64,000 bases of DNA. It comes from Methylophaga pinxianii (lineage in GTDB: Bacteria; Pseudomonadota; Gammaproteobacteria; Nitrosococcales; Methylophagaceae). The notes under the pieces were generated by a model. It saw only the letters and a program-made list of their open reading frames with translations, ran no database searches and was not told the DNA's origin. Location: contig NZ_JAJAEO010000186.1 of assembly GCF_020447225.1 (NCBI RefSeq), positions 1 to 64,000 of the forward strand, in the 5' to 3' direction. Below are positions 18,164-27,169 of this stretch, one piece after another (position 1 is the stretch's first letter; each line of letters starts with the position of its first letter). The position numbers were made by a program, and so were the translations under genes.

Positions 18164-18856
18164 TTACTCAGCGGAAAATCGATAACCTACACCACGGACA
18201 GTTTGCACCAAATTGTCATGGCCGCTGGATTCTAATGCTTTGCGTAAACGACGAATATGCACATCCACTGTACGTTCTTCTATATATACGGTGTCACCCC
18301 AGACAAAATCCAGCAGTTGGGAACGGTTATAAGCCCGTTCTGGATTTTTCATAAAGAAATGTAACAAGCGGAATTCGGTTGGCCCCAACTCAATACGTTC
18401 ACCGTTGACTGAGACCCGATGGCTTTTGGTGTCCATAACCAACTCGCCCATCTGCAGTTTTTGAGCTTCATCGTCTTCCATCGGACGACAACGACGCAAT
18501 ACGGCTTTGATACGTGCGATAAGTTCAGGAGGAGAAAACGGTTTATTGATGTAATCGTCAGCGCCGACGCTAAGACCTTTGACCATATCCTCACTTTCGC
18601 CTTTAGCGGTAAGCATAATTACCGGAATTGAGGCTAAAAATTCATTCGCGCGCAAACGGCGGATAAACTCGATTCCGTCTATTCCCGGTAACATCCAGTC
18701 TAATAGAATCATGTCTGGCTGCTGATTCTTCAGCCATTCCAGGCCCGACTCTCCATCCTTGGACGTTTCACAAGTAAATCCAGCCTGACGCAGACTGAAG
18801 TTAATCATGTCACGAATGGCGGCATCATCTTCTACCAACAAAACCGATATGCTCAT
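18164..18856 (-). CDS. phoB: Phosphate regulon response regulator PhoB
   Basis: This OmpR-family activator binds Pho boxes. Of its 230 residues, the receiver domain has the acidic pair near residues 10-11, the phospho-acceptor Asp53 (ILLDWMLPG) and LTAKGE. The winged-helix output domain has ELGPTEFRLLHFFM and RTVDVHIRRLRKAL. A Pho box 49-70 bases upstream indicates autoregulation. It forms a two-gene unit with phoR. Confidence 0.97.
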   Translation of the reverse strand: MSISVLLVEDDAAIRDMINFSLRQAGFTCETSKDGESGLEWLKNQQPDMILLDWMLPGIDGIEFIRRLRANEFLASIPVIMLTAKGESEDMVKGLSVGADDYINKPFSPPELIARIKAVLRRCRPMEDDEAQKLQMGELVMDTKSHRVSVNGERIELGPTEFRLLHFFMKNPERAYNRSQLLDFVWGDTVYIEERTVDVHIRRLRKALESSGHDNLVQTVRGVGYRFSAE

Positions 18857-18904
18857 ATCCGAAATTCCCTAATCTATTTTTGCTTAGCGTAAAGCTTAAT
18901 GGGC

Positions 18905-18926
18905 AAATATGACAATTTGATAACAG
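18905..18926 (-). promoter_or_regulatory. Pho box upstream of phoB
   Basis: Two 11-bp units on the minus strand, CTGTTATCAAA and TTGTCATATTT, fit the PhoB consensus. They lie 49-70 bases before the phoB ATG, between arsJ and phoB. Confidence 0.8.
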
Positions 18927-18940
18927 TGGTGAAACCTTTA

Positions 18941-20167
18941 TCAAAGCCGAGCTTGCTGTGGTAACAATTTTGAAATAATACTTGCGGCAAAAATCATCAG
19001 AGCGGAAATCACTAAACAGGCCGCAAGCCCGGCTATCTGATAAACCCAGCCAGATAATAGCGTACCAAACAGACGTCCGGCTGCATTGGCCATGTAATAA
19101 AACCCCACATCAAGTGATACGCCGGCGGCATCAGCATAGGACACAATCAGATAAGAATGAATCGCCGAGTTAATAGCAAAGATAGCTCCATAAACTAATA
19201 AACCGATGGTTAAAGCTGGCAAAACTGCCCATTCAAAATAAATCGCCGCCGCAATCAGCAAAGGCAGCACCATTAAGGGGAGTGACCATACCCAGACATG
19301 GTAGCCATCCGGCGCATGTCCTTTGGAAAAACCGGTCAGTTTTGGGGCTAGAGCCTGAATGATGCCATAGGCAATCACCCATGCTGCCAGCAAACCACCG
19401 ACGTATATCGCCGGCCATTGCAGCTGTGCATGTAAAAATACCGGTAGGGCCACCACAAACCAGATATCACGAGAGCCAAACAGAAAAAAACGCGCCAATG
19501 ACAATCGATTTACCGCGGCGCTTTTCGACCAGATGTCGTTAAATTTGGGTTTGTTTTGCGCTTTACCCAGATCACGCTGAAGCAATACGATGCTGAGAAT
19601 TAATACCACGAATAACACCACTGTCATGGCAAAGATGGCACCACGAAAGCCTATCCAGGACAATAATGCTGCACCAACAAAAAACCCCACCCCTTTGAGG
19701 GCATTTTTTGAACCGGTTAAAATTGCTATCCATTTATAGAGCGTAGACTGGGCGTCATCGGCCACCAGCATTTTGATACTGGATTTGGCACTCATCTTAT
19801 TGAGATCTTTTGCAATACCCGATAAAGCCTGTGCCACCATCACATAAGTAACGGATAACCAATCGGGATTTACCAGCAGCATTGCCAGAGCAACAACCTG
19901 TAATAACAAACCCAGATGCATCGTGACGTTCAAGCCTAACCGGGCGGCGAGCCAGCCTCCCACCAGATTGGTCACAATGCCAAAAAACTCATAGAGCACA
20001 AACAGCATGGCCACTTCGAGCGGGCTGTAACCCAACTGGTGGAAGAACAATACCACCAGCATGCGGAGCGCACCGTCCGAAATGGTAAAGGTCCAGTAGC
20101 TGAAGGTCACCACCAAGTATTGCTGAATCGCAATGGGTAACGCTTTTAACCTATCCAGCATATTCAA
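18941..20167 (-). CDS. arsJ: ArsJ-type MFS exporter (organoarsenical efflux)
   Basis: A 408-residue major facilitator with about 12 hydrophobic segments. The N-terminal pattern (IQQYLVVTFSYWTFTISDG then LRMLVVLFFHQLGYSP) and the segment AQALSGIAKDLNKMSAKSS, followed by GSKNALKGVGFF, match my recollection of ArsJ closely. ArsJ exports 1-arseno-3-phosphoglycerate, formed when a GAPDH uses arsenate in place of phosphate. Here no GAPDH or ars gene is adjacent. Instead the gene lies 56 bases after pit and just before phoB, all on one strand. That context supports a role in clearing arsenate that enters by phosphate transporters, though another phosphate-linked substrate is possible. Confidence 0.75.
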   Translation of the reverse strand: MNMLDRLKALPIAIQQYLVVTFSYWTFTISDGALRMLVVLFFHQLGYSPLEVAMLFVLYEFFGIVTNLVGGWLAARLGLNVTMHLGLLLQVVALAMLLVNPDWLSVTYVMVAQALSGIAKDLNKMSAKSSIKMLVADDAQSTLYKWIAILTGSKNALKGVGFFVGAALLSWIGFRGAIFAMTVVLFVVLILSIVLLQRDLGKAQNKPKFNDIWSKSAAVNRLSLARFFLFGSRDIWFVVALPVFLHAQLQWPAIYVGGLLAAWVIAYGIIQALAPKLTGFSKGHAPDGYHVWVWSLPLMVLPLLIAAAIYFEWAVLPALTIGLLVYGAIFAINSAIHSYLIVSYADAAGVSLDVGFYYMANAAGRLFGTLLSGWVYQIAGLAACLVISALMIFAASIISKLLPQQARL

Positions 20168-20222
20168 ACTGTCCTGATATAGAGAGGTATACGCAGAATA
20201 TGTCAGTTTGATGAAGGTTTGA

Positions 20223-21872
20223 TTACAACATAATGCCTTTGATCATAAAGAAGATACAGGCAGATAATGTGGCAGCAGCTGGAACCGTCACCACCCAGGC
20301 TGTCACAATTTTTTTCACCATGTCACGTTTGACAAACAGGTTCTTTTTGTCTTTCTTGAGCAGTTTCTTAGCTTTCTTCAGCGCGGCTTTTTCTTCATCA
20401 ATCAAGCGGAATAACTCAGTGATTCGTTGATATTCCTCAACGGTTTTCGCTGGCTTTTTCTCTAGTTTTTTCAGCTCATTACGCAATGCATTGAGCATTT
20501 TCTTATCATCTTTTATTTCCGCTTTCTCACGATCAATCTGCCGTTCGATTTTGTTTGATTCGTCCAGCCACTCACGGAGGAAGCCCACGCCAAATACCCC
20601 GCCAATTGCTATATGGGTCGTACTGACCGGTAACCCAAGCTGGCTGGCAATAATCACGGTCAATGCCGCAGCCATTGCGATGGAATAAGCACGCATTTGA
20701 TCCAGTTCGGTGATTTCACCACCAACGGTACGAATTAATCTCGGTCCATATAAACCCAAACCGATTGCGATACCAAAAGCGCCTACCGCCATGACCCAAA
20801 TCGGAATACCCGCTTTATCGGTGATGCCACCGGTCATAATCGCATCATTTATGGCCGCCAAGGGGCCGATAGCATTGGCGACGTCATTGGCACCGTGGGC
20901 AAAACTTAACAGCGCAGCAGCAAAGATTAATGGAATGGTAAATTGTCCATTCACGCTATGACGATCATTTTTCATCGATGACATATTGCGCTTTAAGGTC
21001 TTTTTCACTAACGCAAAAACAAAACCGCCAAAAATAAGCCCTATCAGTGACGCTGTCAGAAAAGCCGGCTTACCTTGAGCTTCCAGTGAAACCAATGGCA
21101 ATGAATTGAGGAGCTCTATCCATTGCGCCCAGACCTGACCAAGCCCTTTCAAAATAAGATAAGTGACAAACGCCCAGGCCATGACAGATACGTAGATAGG
21201 CACCCAACGATAAGAGGCTTTAATTTTGTCTTCACGGAAAATGATGGTTTTTTTGATCGCCAGTAGAAACAGGGCGGCAATAATGCCTCCCATCAGTGGC
21301 GAAATAATCCAGGAGCTGACAATCGCTCCCATGGTGCCCCAGTCCACAATTCCGAACCCTGCGGCGGCCATACCCGCTCCCATGACACCACCCACAATAG
21401 AGTGTGTGGTGGATACCGGAGCACCAGCCACTGTCGCAAGATTTAACCATAAGGCTGCCGCCAATAATGCTGCCATCATTGCCCAGATAAAGCTGTCGGT
21501 ATCATTACCAAACTGTTTGATATCAATAATACCGCCTTTGATGGTCGATACGACTTCCCCCCCCGCAATAAATGCACCGGCAGCTTCAAAGATCATCGCG
21601 ATCATAATTGCGCCGCCCATGGTCAAGGCTTTAGAGCCGACCGCGGGTCCAACATTGTTGGCAACATCATTGGCACCAATGTTCATTGCCATATAACCGC
21701 CGAAAACAGCAGCGATTGCGAGAAAAAGATTGTTGGGAACACCACCTGAAGTGGCGAAACTATATGCCAGAATGGCTGCAAGAAAGAATAAGGCAAAACC
21801 TATTCGTGCTATTTCTGCGTGGCTTTTTTTATAGGCCTGCTTTTCAAGTTTATGAAGGGTTTTGATTTCCAC
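20223..21872 (-). CDS. pit: PiT-family inorganic phosphate transporter with coiled-coil insert
   Basis: This low-affinity, ion-coupled phosphate permease carries both PiT signatures, GANDVANNVGPAVGSKA in the first half and GANDVANAIGPLAA in the second. The frame opens with TTG at 21893; I prefer the GTG at 21872, which has an ACAGG ribosome-binding site (549 residues). Before the last membrane helix there is an ~85-residue highly charged, Lys/Glu-rich helix (about 437-521), predicted coiled coil, which short PiT proteins lack. It precedes arsJ on the same strand and is divergent from dsbD. Confidence 0.9.
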   Translation of the reverse strand: MEIKTLHKLEKQAYKKSHAEIARIGFALFFLAAILAYSFATSGGVPNNLFLAIAAVFGGYMAMNIGANDVANNVGPAVGSKALTMGGAIMIAMIFEAAGAFIAGGEVVSTIKGGIIDIKQFGNDTDSFIWAMMAALLAAALWLNLATVAGAPVSTTHSIVGGVMGAGMAAAGFGIVDWGTMGAIVSSWIISPLMGGIIAALFLLAIKKTIIFREDKIKASYRWVPIYVSVMAWAFVTYLILKGLGQVWAQWIELLNSLPLVSLEAQGKPAFLTASLIGLIFGGFVFALVKKTLKRNMSSMKNDRHSVNGQFTIPLIFAAALLSFAHGANDVANAIGPLAAINDAIMTGGITDKAGIPIWVMAVGAFGIAIGLGLYGPRLIRTVGGEITELDQMRAYSIAMAAALTVIIASQLGLPVSTTHIAIGGVFGVGFLREWLDESNKIERQIDREKAEIKDDKKMLNALRNELKKLEKKPAKTVEEYQRITELFRLIDEEKAALKKAKKLLKKDKKNLFVKRDMVKKIVTAWVVTVPAAATLSACIFFMIKGIML

Positions 21873-22007
21873 AAGACACCTGTGCTTTGCCAAAAATGAG
21901 GGTAATTATTACAGTTTAAAGACAGGATGACATCCCGTTGTACTCTCTTGTGTAACGTTCGGCTGTTAGAATGGTCTGTAACTGCAACGAATCTGTGGCG
22001 ATAACTG

Positions 22008-23846
22008 ATGAAACATTTTTTAATCCTGCTCATGCTGCTCAGCAGTTTTTCTCTCCAAGCGCGGCCAAGCCTGTTGGAAAAGTTCGGCTTTGATAGTGCT
22101 GATTCACCACCCGAGGTCGATGAAGCATTTGACTTCGATGCGATAGTCACCAATCCGCAAACCATCCTGGCGGGATGGCAGATAATGGAAGGTAACTACC
22201 TTTATCAGGATAAAATCCGCTTTGAAATAACCGATGATAACAATGTGCAGCTAGGCGAATTTACGTTACCAAGCGGCCATATGAAAAATGATGCGTATTT
22301 TGGTTTATCCGAGGTGTACACCAGTGATGTGCAAATTCAGCTGCCACTGATTCGGAGCCAAACTGATCCCACCAGCATCACGCTGACAGCGCATTATCAA
22401 GGTTGCTCTGAAACCTTTGGAATTTGCTATCCACCTACGCGTAAAACATTCAATCTGGACTTGCCGGCAACCGCCAATGTGATTGCAACAGCAGATACTG
22501 CAACGCCGCCGTCGACATCAAACTCAGCATCAGCCGCAGTACCGATCAGTCAGCAAGATGAAATTACACAACGACTGCAAAATGATAATTTGCTGCAAAT
22601 TTTGCTGGGCTTTTTAGGGCTGGGTTTATTATTAGCATTCACACCATGTGTGTTTCCGATGATTCCGATTCTATCAGGCATTATTGTCGGTCAGGGAGAA
22701 CACATCACCACCCGCCGCGCCTTTATCCTGTCGTTGACTTATGTCCTGGCGATGTCTGTGACCTATACCGTGGCCGGAGTATTAACCGGATTACTCGGAG
22801 GTAATCTTCAAGCAATGCTGCAAAACCCTTGGGTTATCTCCGGATTTGTAGGCATCTTGATATTACTGGCGTTATCCATGTTTGGCTTCTATGATTTGCA
22901 GCTTCCGCACAGCCTGGAACAGCGATTACACCAACTCAGTCATCGCCAGCGCGGAGGCACATTAGCAGGAGTCATATTAATGGGCCTGCTTTCAGGTTTA
23001 ATTGTTGGTCCATGTCTGGCTCCACCTTTAGCAGGTGCCTTGCTGTTTATCAGTCAGCATGCTGATCCCGTGCTAGGTGGTGCAGCATTATTTGCGATGA
23101 GTATGGGGATGGGTATTCCGCTACTGATTATTGGCACCTCAGCCGGGACGCTCTTACCCAAAGCCGGGCGCTGGATGGAAAATATCAAGGCATTTTTTGG
23201 CGTAATGCTGATTGCTCTCGCCATCTGGATGCTGGATCGAATTCTGCCGGGTTGGGCCGTATTATTCATGAGTGGCGCGCTGCTGATTATGACAGCAGTC
23301 TATCTGGGCGCTTTTAACAGTCTGCCGATTGAAGCCACCGGCTGGCAGAAGTTCTGGAAAGGTTTAGGCCTGTTATCACTCATAACGGGTGCCTTAATGC
23401 TGATTGGCAGCGCCAGCGGTGGACAATCCATTTTGCAGCCACTGCATAAACTGAGTTTATCTTCGAATAAAACAGCCGCTCAGCCCAGTCTGTCATTCAC
23501 TTATGTAGATTCAATGGAGGAATTACAAACAGCATTAAGCCAAAGTACGAGGCCGGTGATGCTGGATTTTTATGCTGACTGGTGTACCGATTGTAAAAAT
23601 ATGGAACAAACGACCTTTCGAGATGCTCAAGTTGTTAGTACTTTGCAGAATTTTACGCTGTTAAAAGTGGATCTTACCGAGAATACCGATGCGCATCAGG
23701 CATTATTGAAAGCGCTGAGAGTGTTCGGTCCACCCAGCATGTTGTTTTTTGACAAAAATGCTGAAGAATCCCCCCAACATCGTTTAGTTGGACATGTGTC
23801 AGCCGCCCAGTTGAACGCTCATTTGGCGGATTTTCTGGCTCAATGA
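22008..23846 (+). CDS. dsbD: Thiol:disulfide interchange protein DsbD
   Basis: DsbD carries electrons from cytoplasmic thioredoxin across the inner membrane to periplasmic DsbC/CcmG-type acceptors. The 612-residue protein has a signal peptide (to about residue 18) and an N-terminal immunoglobulin-like domain with the redox pair Cys133 and Cys140 (GCSETFGICY). The eight-helix membrane domain carries one Cys each in AFTPCVFPMIP and VGPCLAPP. The C-terminal thioredoxin domain has ADWCTDCK. All six redox cysteines are present. It supports cytochrome c maturation, in keeping with the cytochrome gene in this window. Confidence 0.96.
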   Translation: MKHFLILLMLLSSFSLQARPSLLEKFGFDSADSPPEVDEAFDFDAIVTNPQTILAGWQIMEGNYLYQDKIRFEITDDNNVQLGEFTLPSGHMKNDAYFGLSEVYTSDVQIQLPLIRSQTDPTSITLTAHYQGCSETFGICYPPTRKTFNLDLPATANVIATADTATPPSTSNSASAAVPISQQDEITQRLQNDNLLQILLGFLGLGLLLAFTPCVFPMIPILSGIIVGQGEHITTRRAFILSLTYVLAMSVTYTVAGVLTGLLGGNLQAMLQNPWVISGFVGILILLALSMFGFYDLQLPHSLEQRLHQLSHRQRGGTLAGVILMGLLSGLIVGPCLAPPLAGALLFISQHADPVLGGAALFAMSMGMGIPLLIIGTSAGTLLPKAGRWMENIKAFFGVMLIALAIWMLDRILPGWAVLFMSGALLIMTAVYLGAFNSLPIEATGWQKFWKGLGLLSLITGALMLIGSASGGQSILQPLHKLSLSSNKTAAQPSLSFTYVDSMEELQTALSQSTRPVMLDFYADWCTDCKNMEQTTFRDAQVVSTLQNFTLLKVDLTENTDAHQALLKALRVFGPPSMLFFDKNAEESPQHRLVGHVSAAQLNAHLADFLAQ

Positions 23847-23981
23847 ACGAAAAAGCAAGAATAACCGCATTTCGGCGAAATTAGCGACAAAAAGCCGGAT
23901 TTTTAGTTAAAAAGCTGGACAATAAAGCGTTTGCTGGTGCAAAATCTCGCCTTATATTTCCAGTGTTGGTATGTGGTTGTT

Positions 23982-24425
23982 ATGGCGAAATTTCTAGTAT
24001 TGCACGGCCCCAATCTGAATTTGTTGGGTCAGCGCGAGCCTGAAATTTACGGTGCTACAACCCTTGATGACATCAACACTCGGCTGCAACAACTGGCGCA
24101 AGCTGAAGGCCATCAGCTCGATTTTCTGCAAAGCAATGCCGAACATGAACTCATCGCCGCTATACAATCAGCACGCCAGAAGTATGATTTTATTTTAATT
24201 AATCCCGCAGCATTTACGCATACCAGTGTGGCAATTCGTGATGCGCTGGCTGCGGTCGCAATACCTTTTATAGAAATACATTTGTCCAATGTGCACCGTC
24301 GTGAAGCATTCCGTCAGCAGTCCTATTTTTCTGATTTGGCTATCGGCGTAATTTGTGGACTCGGCGCACAAGGCTATGAACTGGCACTACAAGCTGCCAT
24401 TAAACACACCAACCCTCAAGGCTAA
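23982..24425 (+). CDS. aroQ: 3-dehydroquinate dehydratase, type II (AroQ)
   Basis: This enzyme catalyses the third step of the shikimate pathway. I place the start at ATG 23982 ([16 protein letters not shown]), giving 147 residues, the usual type II size; the open frame extends upstream to 23931 without family similarity. Key motifs are [17 protein letters not shown] with the catalytic Tyr, [15 protein letters not shown], and [15 protein letters not shown] containing the catalytic His. accB follows after only three bases, a common arrangement in Gammaproteobacteria. Confidence 0.96.
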   Translation: MAKFLVLHGPNLNLLGQREPEIYGATTLDDINTRLQQLAQAEGHQLDFLQSNAEHELIAAIQSARQKYDFILINPAAFTHTSVAIRDALAAVAIPFIEIHLSNVHRREAFRQQSYFSDLAIGVICGLGAQGYELALQAAIKHTNPQG

Positions 24426-24428
24426 ATC

Positions 24429-24893
24429 ATGGATATTCGTAAAATAAAAAAATTGATTGATTTGATTCAGGAATCGGATGTTGCTGAGATCGAAATTTCT
24501 GAAGGTGAAGAATCTGTTCGCATCAGCCGCGCCAGCACTGCATCTCCACAACAACAATATTTTGCTGCTCCTCAGCCTGCTCAAGCAGCAGCCAGTGTGC
24601 CGTCTTTTGCCAGCGAAGCGGCAACGACAGCCGCAGCAGCAACTAAATCATCTAATGAAGCCAATGCAGTTCGCTCACCCATGGTCGGTACTTTTTATCG
24701 ATCGCCTTCACCTGAAGCGCCTTCTTTTGTGGAAGTGGGACAACAGGTTTCAGCCGGCGATGTCATTTGCATCATCGAAGCGATGAAAATGTTCAATCAG
24801 ATTGAAGCGGATCGCAGCGGCACGGTTAAAGCTATTCTGGTGGAAGACGGTCACCCGGTTGAGTACGACGAACCGTTGATCGTTATCGAATAA
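24429..24893 (+). CDS. accB: Acetyl-CoA carboxylase biotin carboxyl carrier protein AccB
   Basis: This protein carries the biotin that is carboxylated by AccC in fatty-acid synthesis. Its 154 residues comprise an N-terminal region ([12 protein letters not shown]), a flexible Ala/Gln/Pro-rich linker (about 35-80) and a C-terminal biotinyl domain with the biotinylation site [12 protein letters not shown]. It sits between aroQ and accC on the same strand. A small UUCG-capped hairpin lies in the 54-base gap before accC. Confidence 0.97.
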   Translation: MDIRKIKKLIDLIQESDVAEIEISEGEESVRISRASTASPQQQYFAAPQPAQAAASVPSFASEAATTAAAATKSSNEANAVRSPMVGTFYRSPSPEAPSFVEVGQQVSAGDVICIIEAMKMFNQIEADRSGTVKAILVEDGHPVEYDEPLIVIE

Positions 24894-24901
24894 TACTGCT
24901 G

Positions 24902-24915
24902 ACAGCTTCGGCTGT
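24902..24915 (+). other. UUCG-tetraloop hairpin between accB and accC
   Basis: ACAGC-TTCG-GCTGT forms a 5-bp stem with the very stable cUUCGg loop in the accB-accC gap. There is no T-run after it, so it is more likely an mRNA-stability or translation element than a terminator. Confidence 0.4.
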
Positions 24916-24947
24916 TATTGCAAGCCAAACACTGCGGATAAAACAAC

Positions 24948-26288
24948 ATGATTGATAAAATTGTCATCGCTAATCGTGGCGAGATCGCTTTGCGTATTCT
25001 TAGAGCCTGTTGGGAATTAGGAATTAAAACCGTTGCGGTCCATTCGGATGTGGATCGAGATTTGAAACATGTACTGCTGGCAGATGAAAGTGTCTGTATC
25101 GGCCCTGCCCCTTCTGGCCTTAGCTACCTGAATGTGCCGGCCTTAATCAGTGCGGCAGAAATCACCGATGCGACAGCAATCCATCCTGGTTATGGCTTTT
25201 TGTCGGAAAATGCTGATTTTGCTGAACGCGTTGAAGAAAGTGGCTTTATCTTTATCGGTCCTCGTCCAGAAACCATCCGCATGATGGGTGACAAAGTTGA
25301 AGCCATTAAAGCGATGAAAGCTGCCGGTGTACCGTGTGTGCCTGGTTCAGACGGCCCTCTTGGAACCGATGATCAAACCAACTTGCGCCTGGCGCGTGAA
25401 ATTGGCTACCCGATTATCATCAAAGCGGCTGGCGGTGGTGGTGGACGCGGTATGCGTGAAGTTCACAGTGAGGCGCATTTACTGAATGCTATTGCCTTAA
25501 CCAAAAACGAAGCTAAATCCGCGTTTAGCAATGATATGGTTTATATGGAGAAATTCCTGGAAAACCCGCGTCATATCGAATTCCAGGTGCTGGCTGATGA
25601 ACATGGCAATGCCATCCACTTGGGTGAACGTGACTGTTCAATGCAACGTCGCCACCAAAAAGTGGTGGAAGAAGCCCCGGCGCCAGGTATAACTAAAGAA
25701 ATGCGTGATCGTATGGGTAAAGTCTGCGCTGATGCCTGTGTGCGTATTGGTTATCGTGGCGCAGGTACTTTTGAATTTCTCTATCAGGATGGCGAGTTCT
25801 ATTTTATCGAAATGAATACGCGTATTCAGGTAGAACATCCGGTAACTGAACGTATTACCGGCGTTGATCTGGTCGCTGAGCAGATTCGTATCGCTTCAGG
25901 TCAGCCTTTATCTATCAAACAGGAAGATATCGTCATTCGCGGTCATGCGATTGAATGTCGTATTAATGCTGAAGATCCACGTACCTTTATGCCAAGTCCT
26001 GGCCTGGTCACGCACTATCATGCTCCGGGCGGTGCCGGTATTCGTATGGATTCACATCTATACAGTGGCTATAAGGTTCCACCTAATTATGACTCGTTGA
26101 TTGGCAAACTGATCGCCTATGGTAATACCCGTGAATCCGCGATTGCCCGTATGCGTACAGCATTGAAAGAAATCGGTATCGAAGGCATCAAAACCAACGT
26201 TGAACTACAACGTGACATTATGGATGACACACACTTTCAAACCGGTGGCACCAATATCCACTATCTTGAAAAGAAACTCGGACTGTAA
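24948..26288 (+). CDS. accC: Acetyl-CoA carboxylase biotin carboxylase subunit AccC
   Basis: AccC carboxylates the biotin on AccB with bicarbonate and ATP. The 446 residues have normal length and begin [17 protein letters not shown]. The ATP-grasp domain contains the glycine-rich loop [11 protein letters not shown], the lid and metal-binding segments ([25 protein letters not shown] with the catalytic Glu and Arg), and a C-terminal domain ending near YLEKKLGL. prmA follows after 11 bases. Confidence 0.97.
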   Translation: MIDKIVIANRGEIALRILRACWELGIKTVAVHSDVDRDLKHVLLADESVCIGPAPSGLSYLNVPALISAAEITDATAIHPGYGFLSENADFAERVEESGFIFIGPRPETIRMMGDKVEAIKAMKAAGVPCVPGSDGPLGTDDQTNLRLAREIGYPIIIKAAGGGGGRGMREVHSEAHLLNAIALTKNEAKSAFSNDMVYMEKFLENPRHIEFQVLADEHGNAIHLGERDCSMQRRHQKVVEEAPAPGITKEMRDRMGKVCADACVRIGYRGAGTFEFLYQDGEFYFIEMNTRIQVEHPVTERITGVDLVAEQIRIASGQPLSIKQEDIVIRGHAIECRINAEDPRTFMPSPGLVTHYHAPGGAGIRMDSHLYSGYKVPPNYDSLIGKLIAYGNTRESAIARMRTALKEIGIEGIKTNVELQRDIMDDTHFQTGGTNIHYLEKKLGL

Positions 26289-26299
26289 GTCCGTCTGCT

Positions 26300-27169
26300 A
26301 TGGCCTGGATTCAACTCATTTTCACCAGTACCCCGCAACAGGCAGAAGCATTATCTGATGCTCTGTCTGAAAGCGGGGCGGCAGCTGTCACTTTTCAGGA
26401 CAATGCCGATCAGCCCATTTATGAACCGGCTATCGGTGAAACACCATTATGGTCAGCGACTTCGGTGATTGCCTTATTTGATGCTGAAACCGATACGGAC
26501 TCTCTTCTTGCATCATTACAATCCCAATTAGCTGATTTACCCGATTGCCGGATTGAAGCCGTGGAAGACAAGGATTGGGAACGGGAGTGGATGGATAACT
26601 TTCATCCTATCTGTTTTGGTGAAAAATTATGGATTGTGCCGAGCTGGCATCAACCACCACATCCAGAAGCAGTTAATATTCTGTTGGATCCCGGACTGGC
26701 TTTCGGTACCGGCACTCACCCGACAACAGCGTTATGTCTACAATGGCTGGATCAGGCAGACTTAACTGGAAAAACCGTGATTGATTATGGTTGTGGCAGT
26801 GGCATCCTGGCCATTGCTGCTGCCTTGCTGGGCGCCGATAAAGTTATCGGTGTGGATACCGATCCGCAGGCACTGGAAGCAACACAGGCCAATGCCCAAC
26901 GTAATGGTGTCATTATTGAAACCTACCTGCCCCAACACTGCCCGACCATTGAATGTGACCTATTACTGGCAAATATTCTGGCGGGTCCGTTAATGGAGCT
27001 GATGCCACGCTTTGTTGAATTAACCAGACCACAAACACAACTGGTGTTATCCGGACTGTTGGATGTACAAGCAGAAACCCTGCGTCAGCATTATCAAACA
27101 GCATTTGATATGGAGTCTCCTGTTGTGCTGCAGGAATGGGCTCGTCTAAGCGGTGTTCGTCATGCTTGA
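26300..27169 (+). CDS. prmA: Ribosomal protein L11 methyltransferase PrmA
   Basis: PrmA trimethylates ribosomal protein L11 using S-adenosylmethionine. The 289-residue protein has an N-terminal substrate-recognition domain (MAWIQLIF ...) and a class I methyltransferase domain with LAFGTGTHPTT, the SAM-binding DYGCGSGILAIAA and LLANILAGPL. It lies in the accC-prmA-dusB-fis order typical of Gammaproteobacteria and overlaps the dusB start by 8 bases. Confidence 0.95.
   Translation: MAWIQLIFTSTPQQAEALSDALSESGAAAVTFQDNADQPIYEPAIGETPLWSATSVIALFDAETDTDSLLASLQSQLADLPDCRIEAVEDKDWEREWMDNFHPICFGEKLWIVPSWHQPPHPEAVNILLDPGLAFGTGTHPTTALCLQWLDQADLTGKTVIDYGCGSGILAIAAALLGADKVIGVDTDPQALEATQANAQRNGVIIETYLPQHCPTIECDLLLANILAGPLMELMPRFVELTRPQTQLVLSGLLDVQAETLRQHYQTAFDMESPVVLQEWARLSGVRHA

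Noticed and set aside
21873..22007. Pho box upstream of pit
   Set aside because: TGTCATCC, TGTCTTT and TGTAATA are present on the minus strand but not in consistent 11-bp phase.
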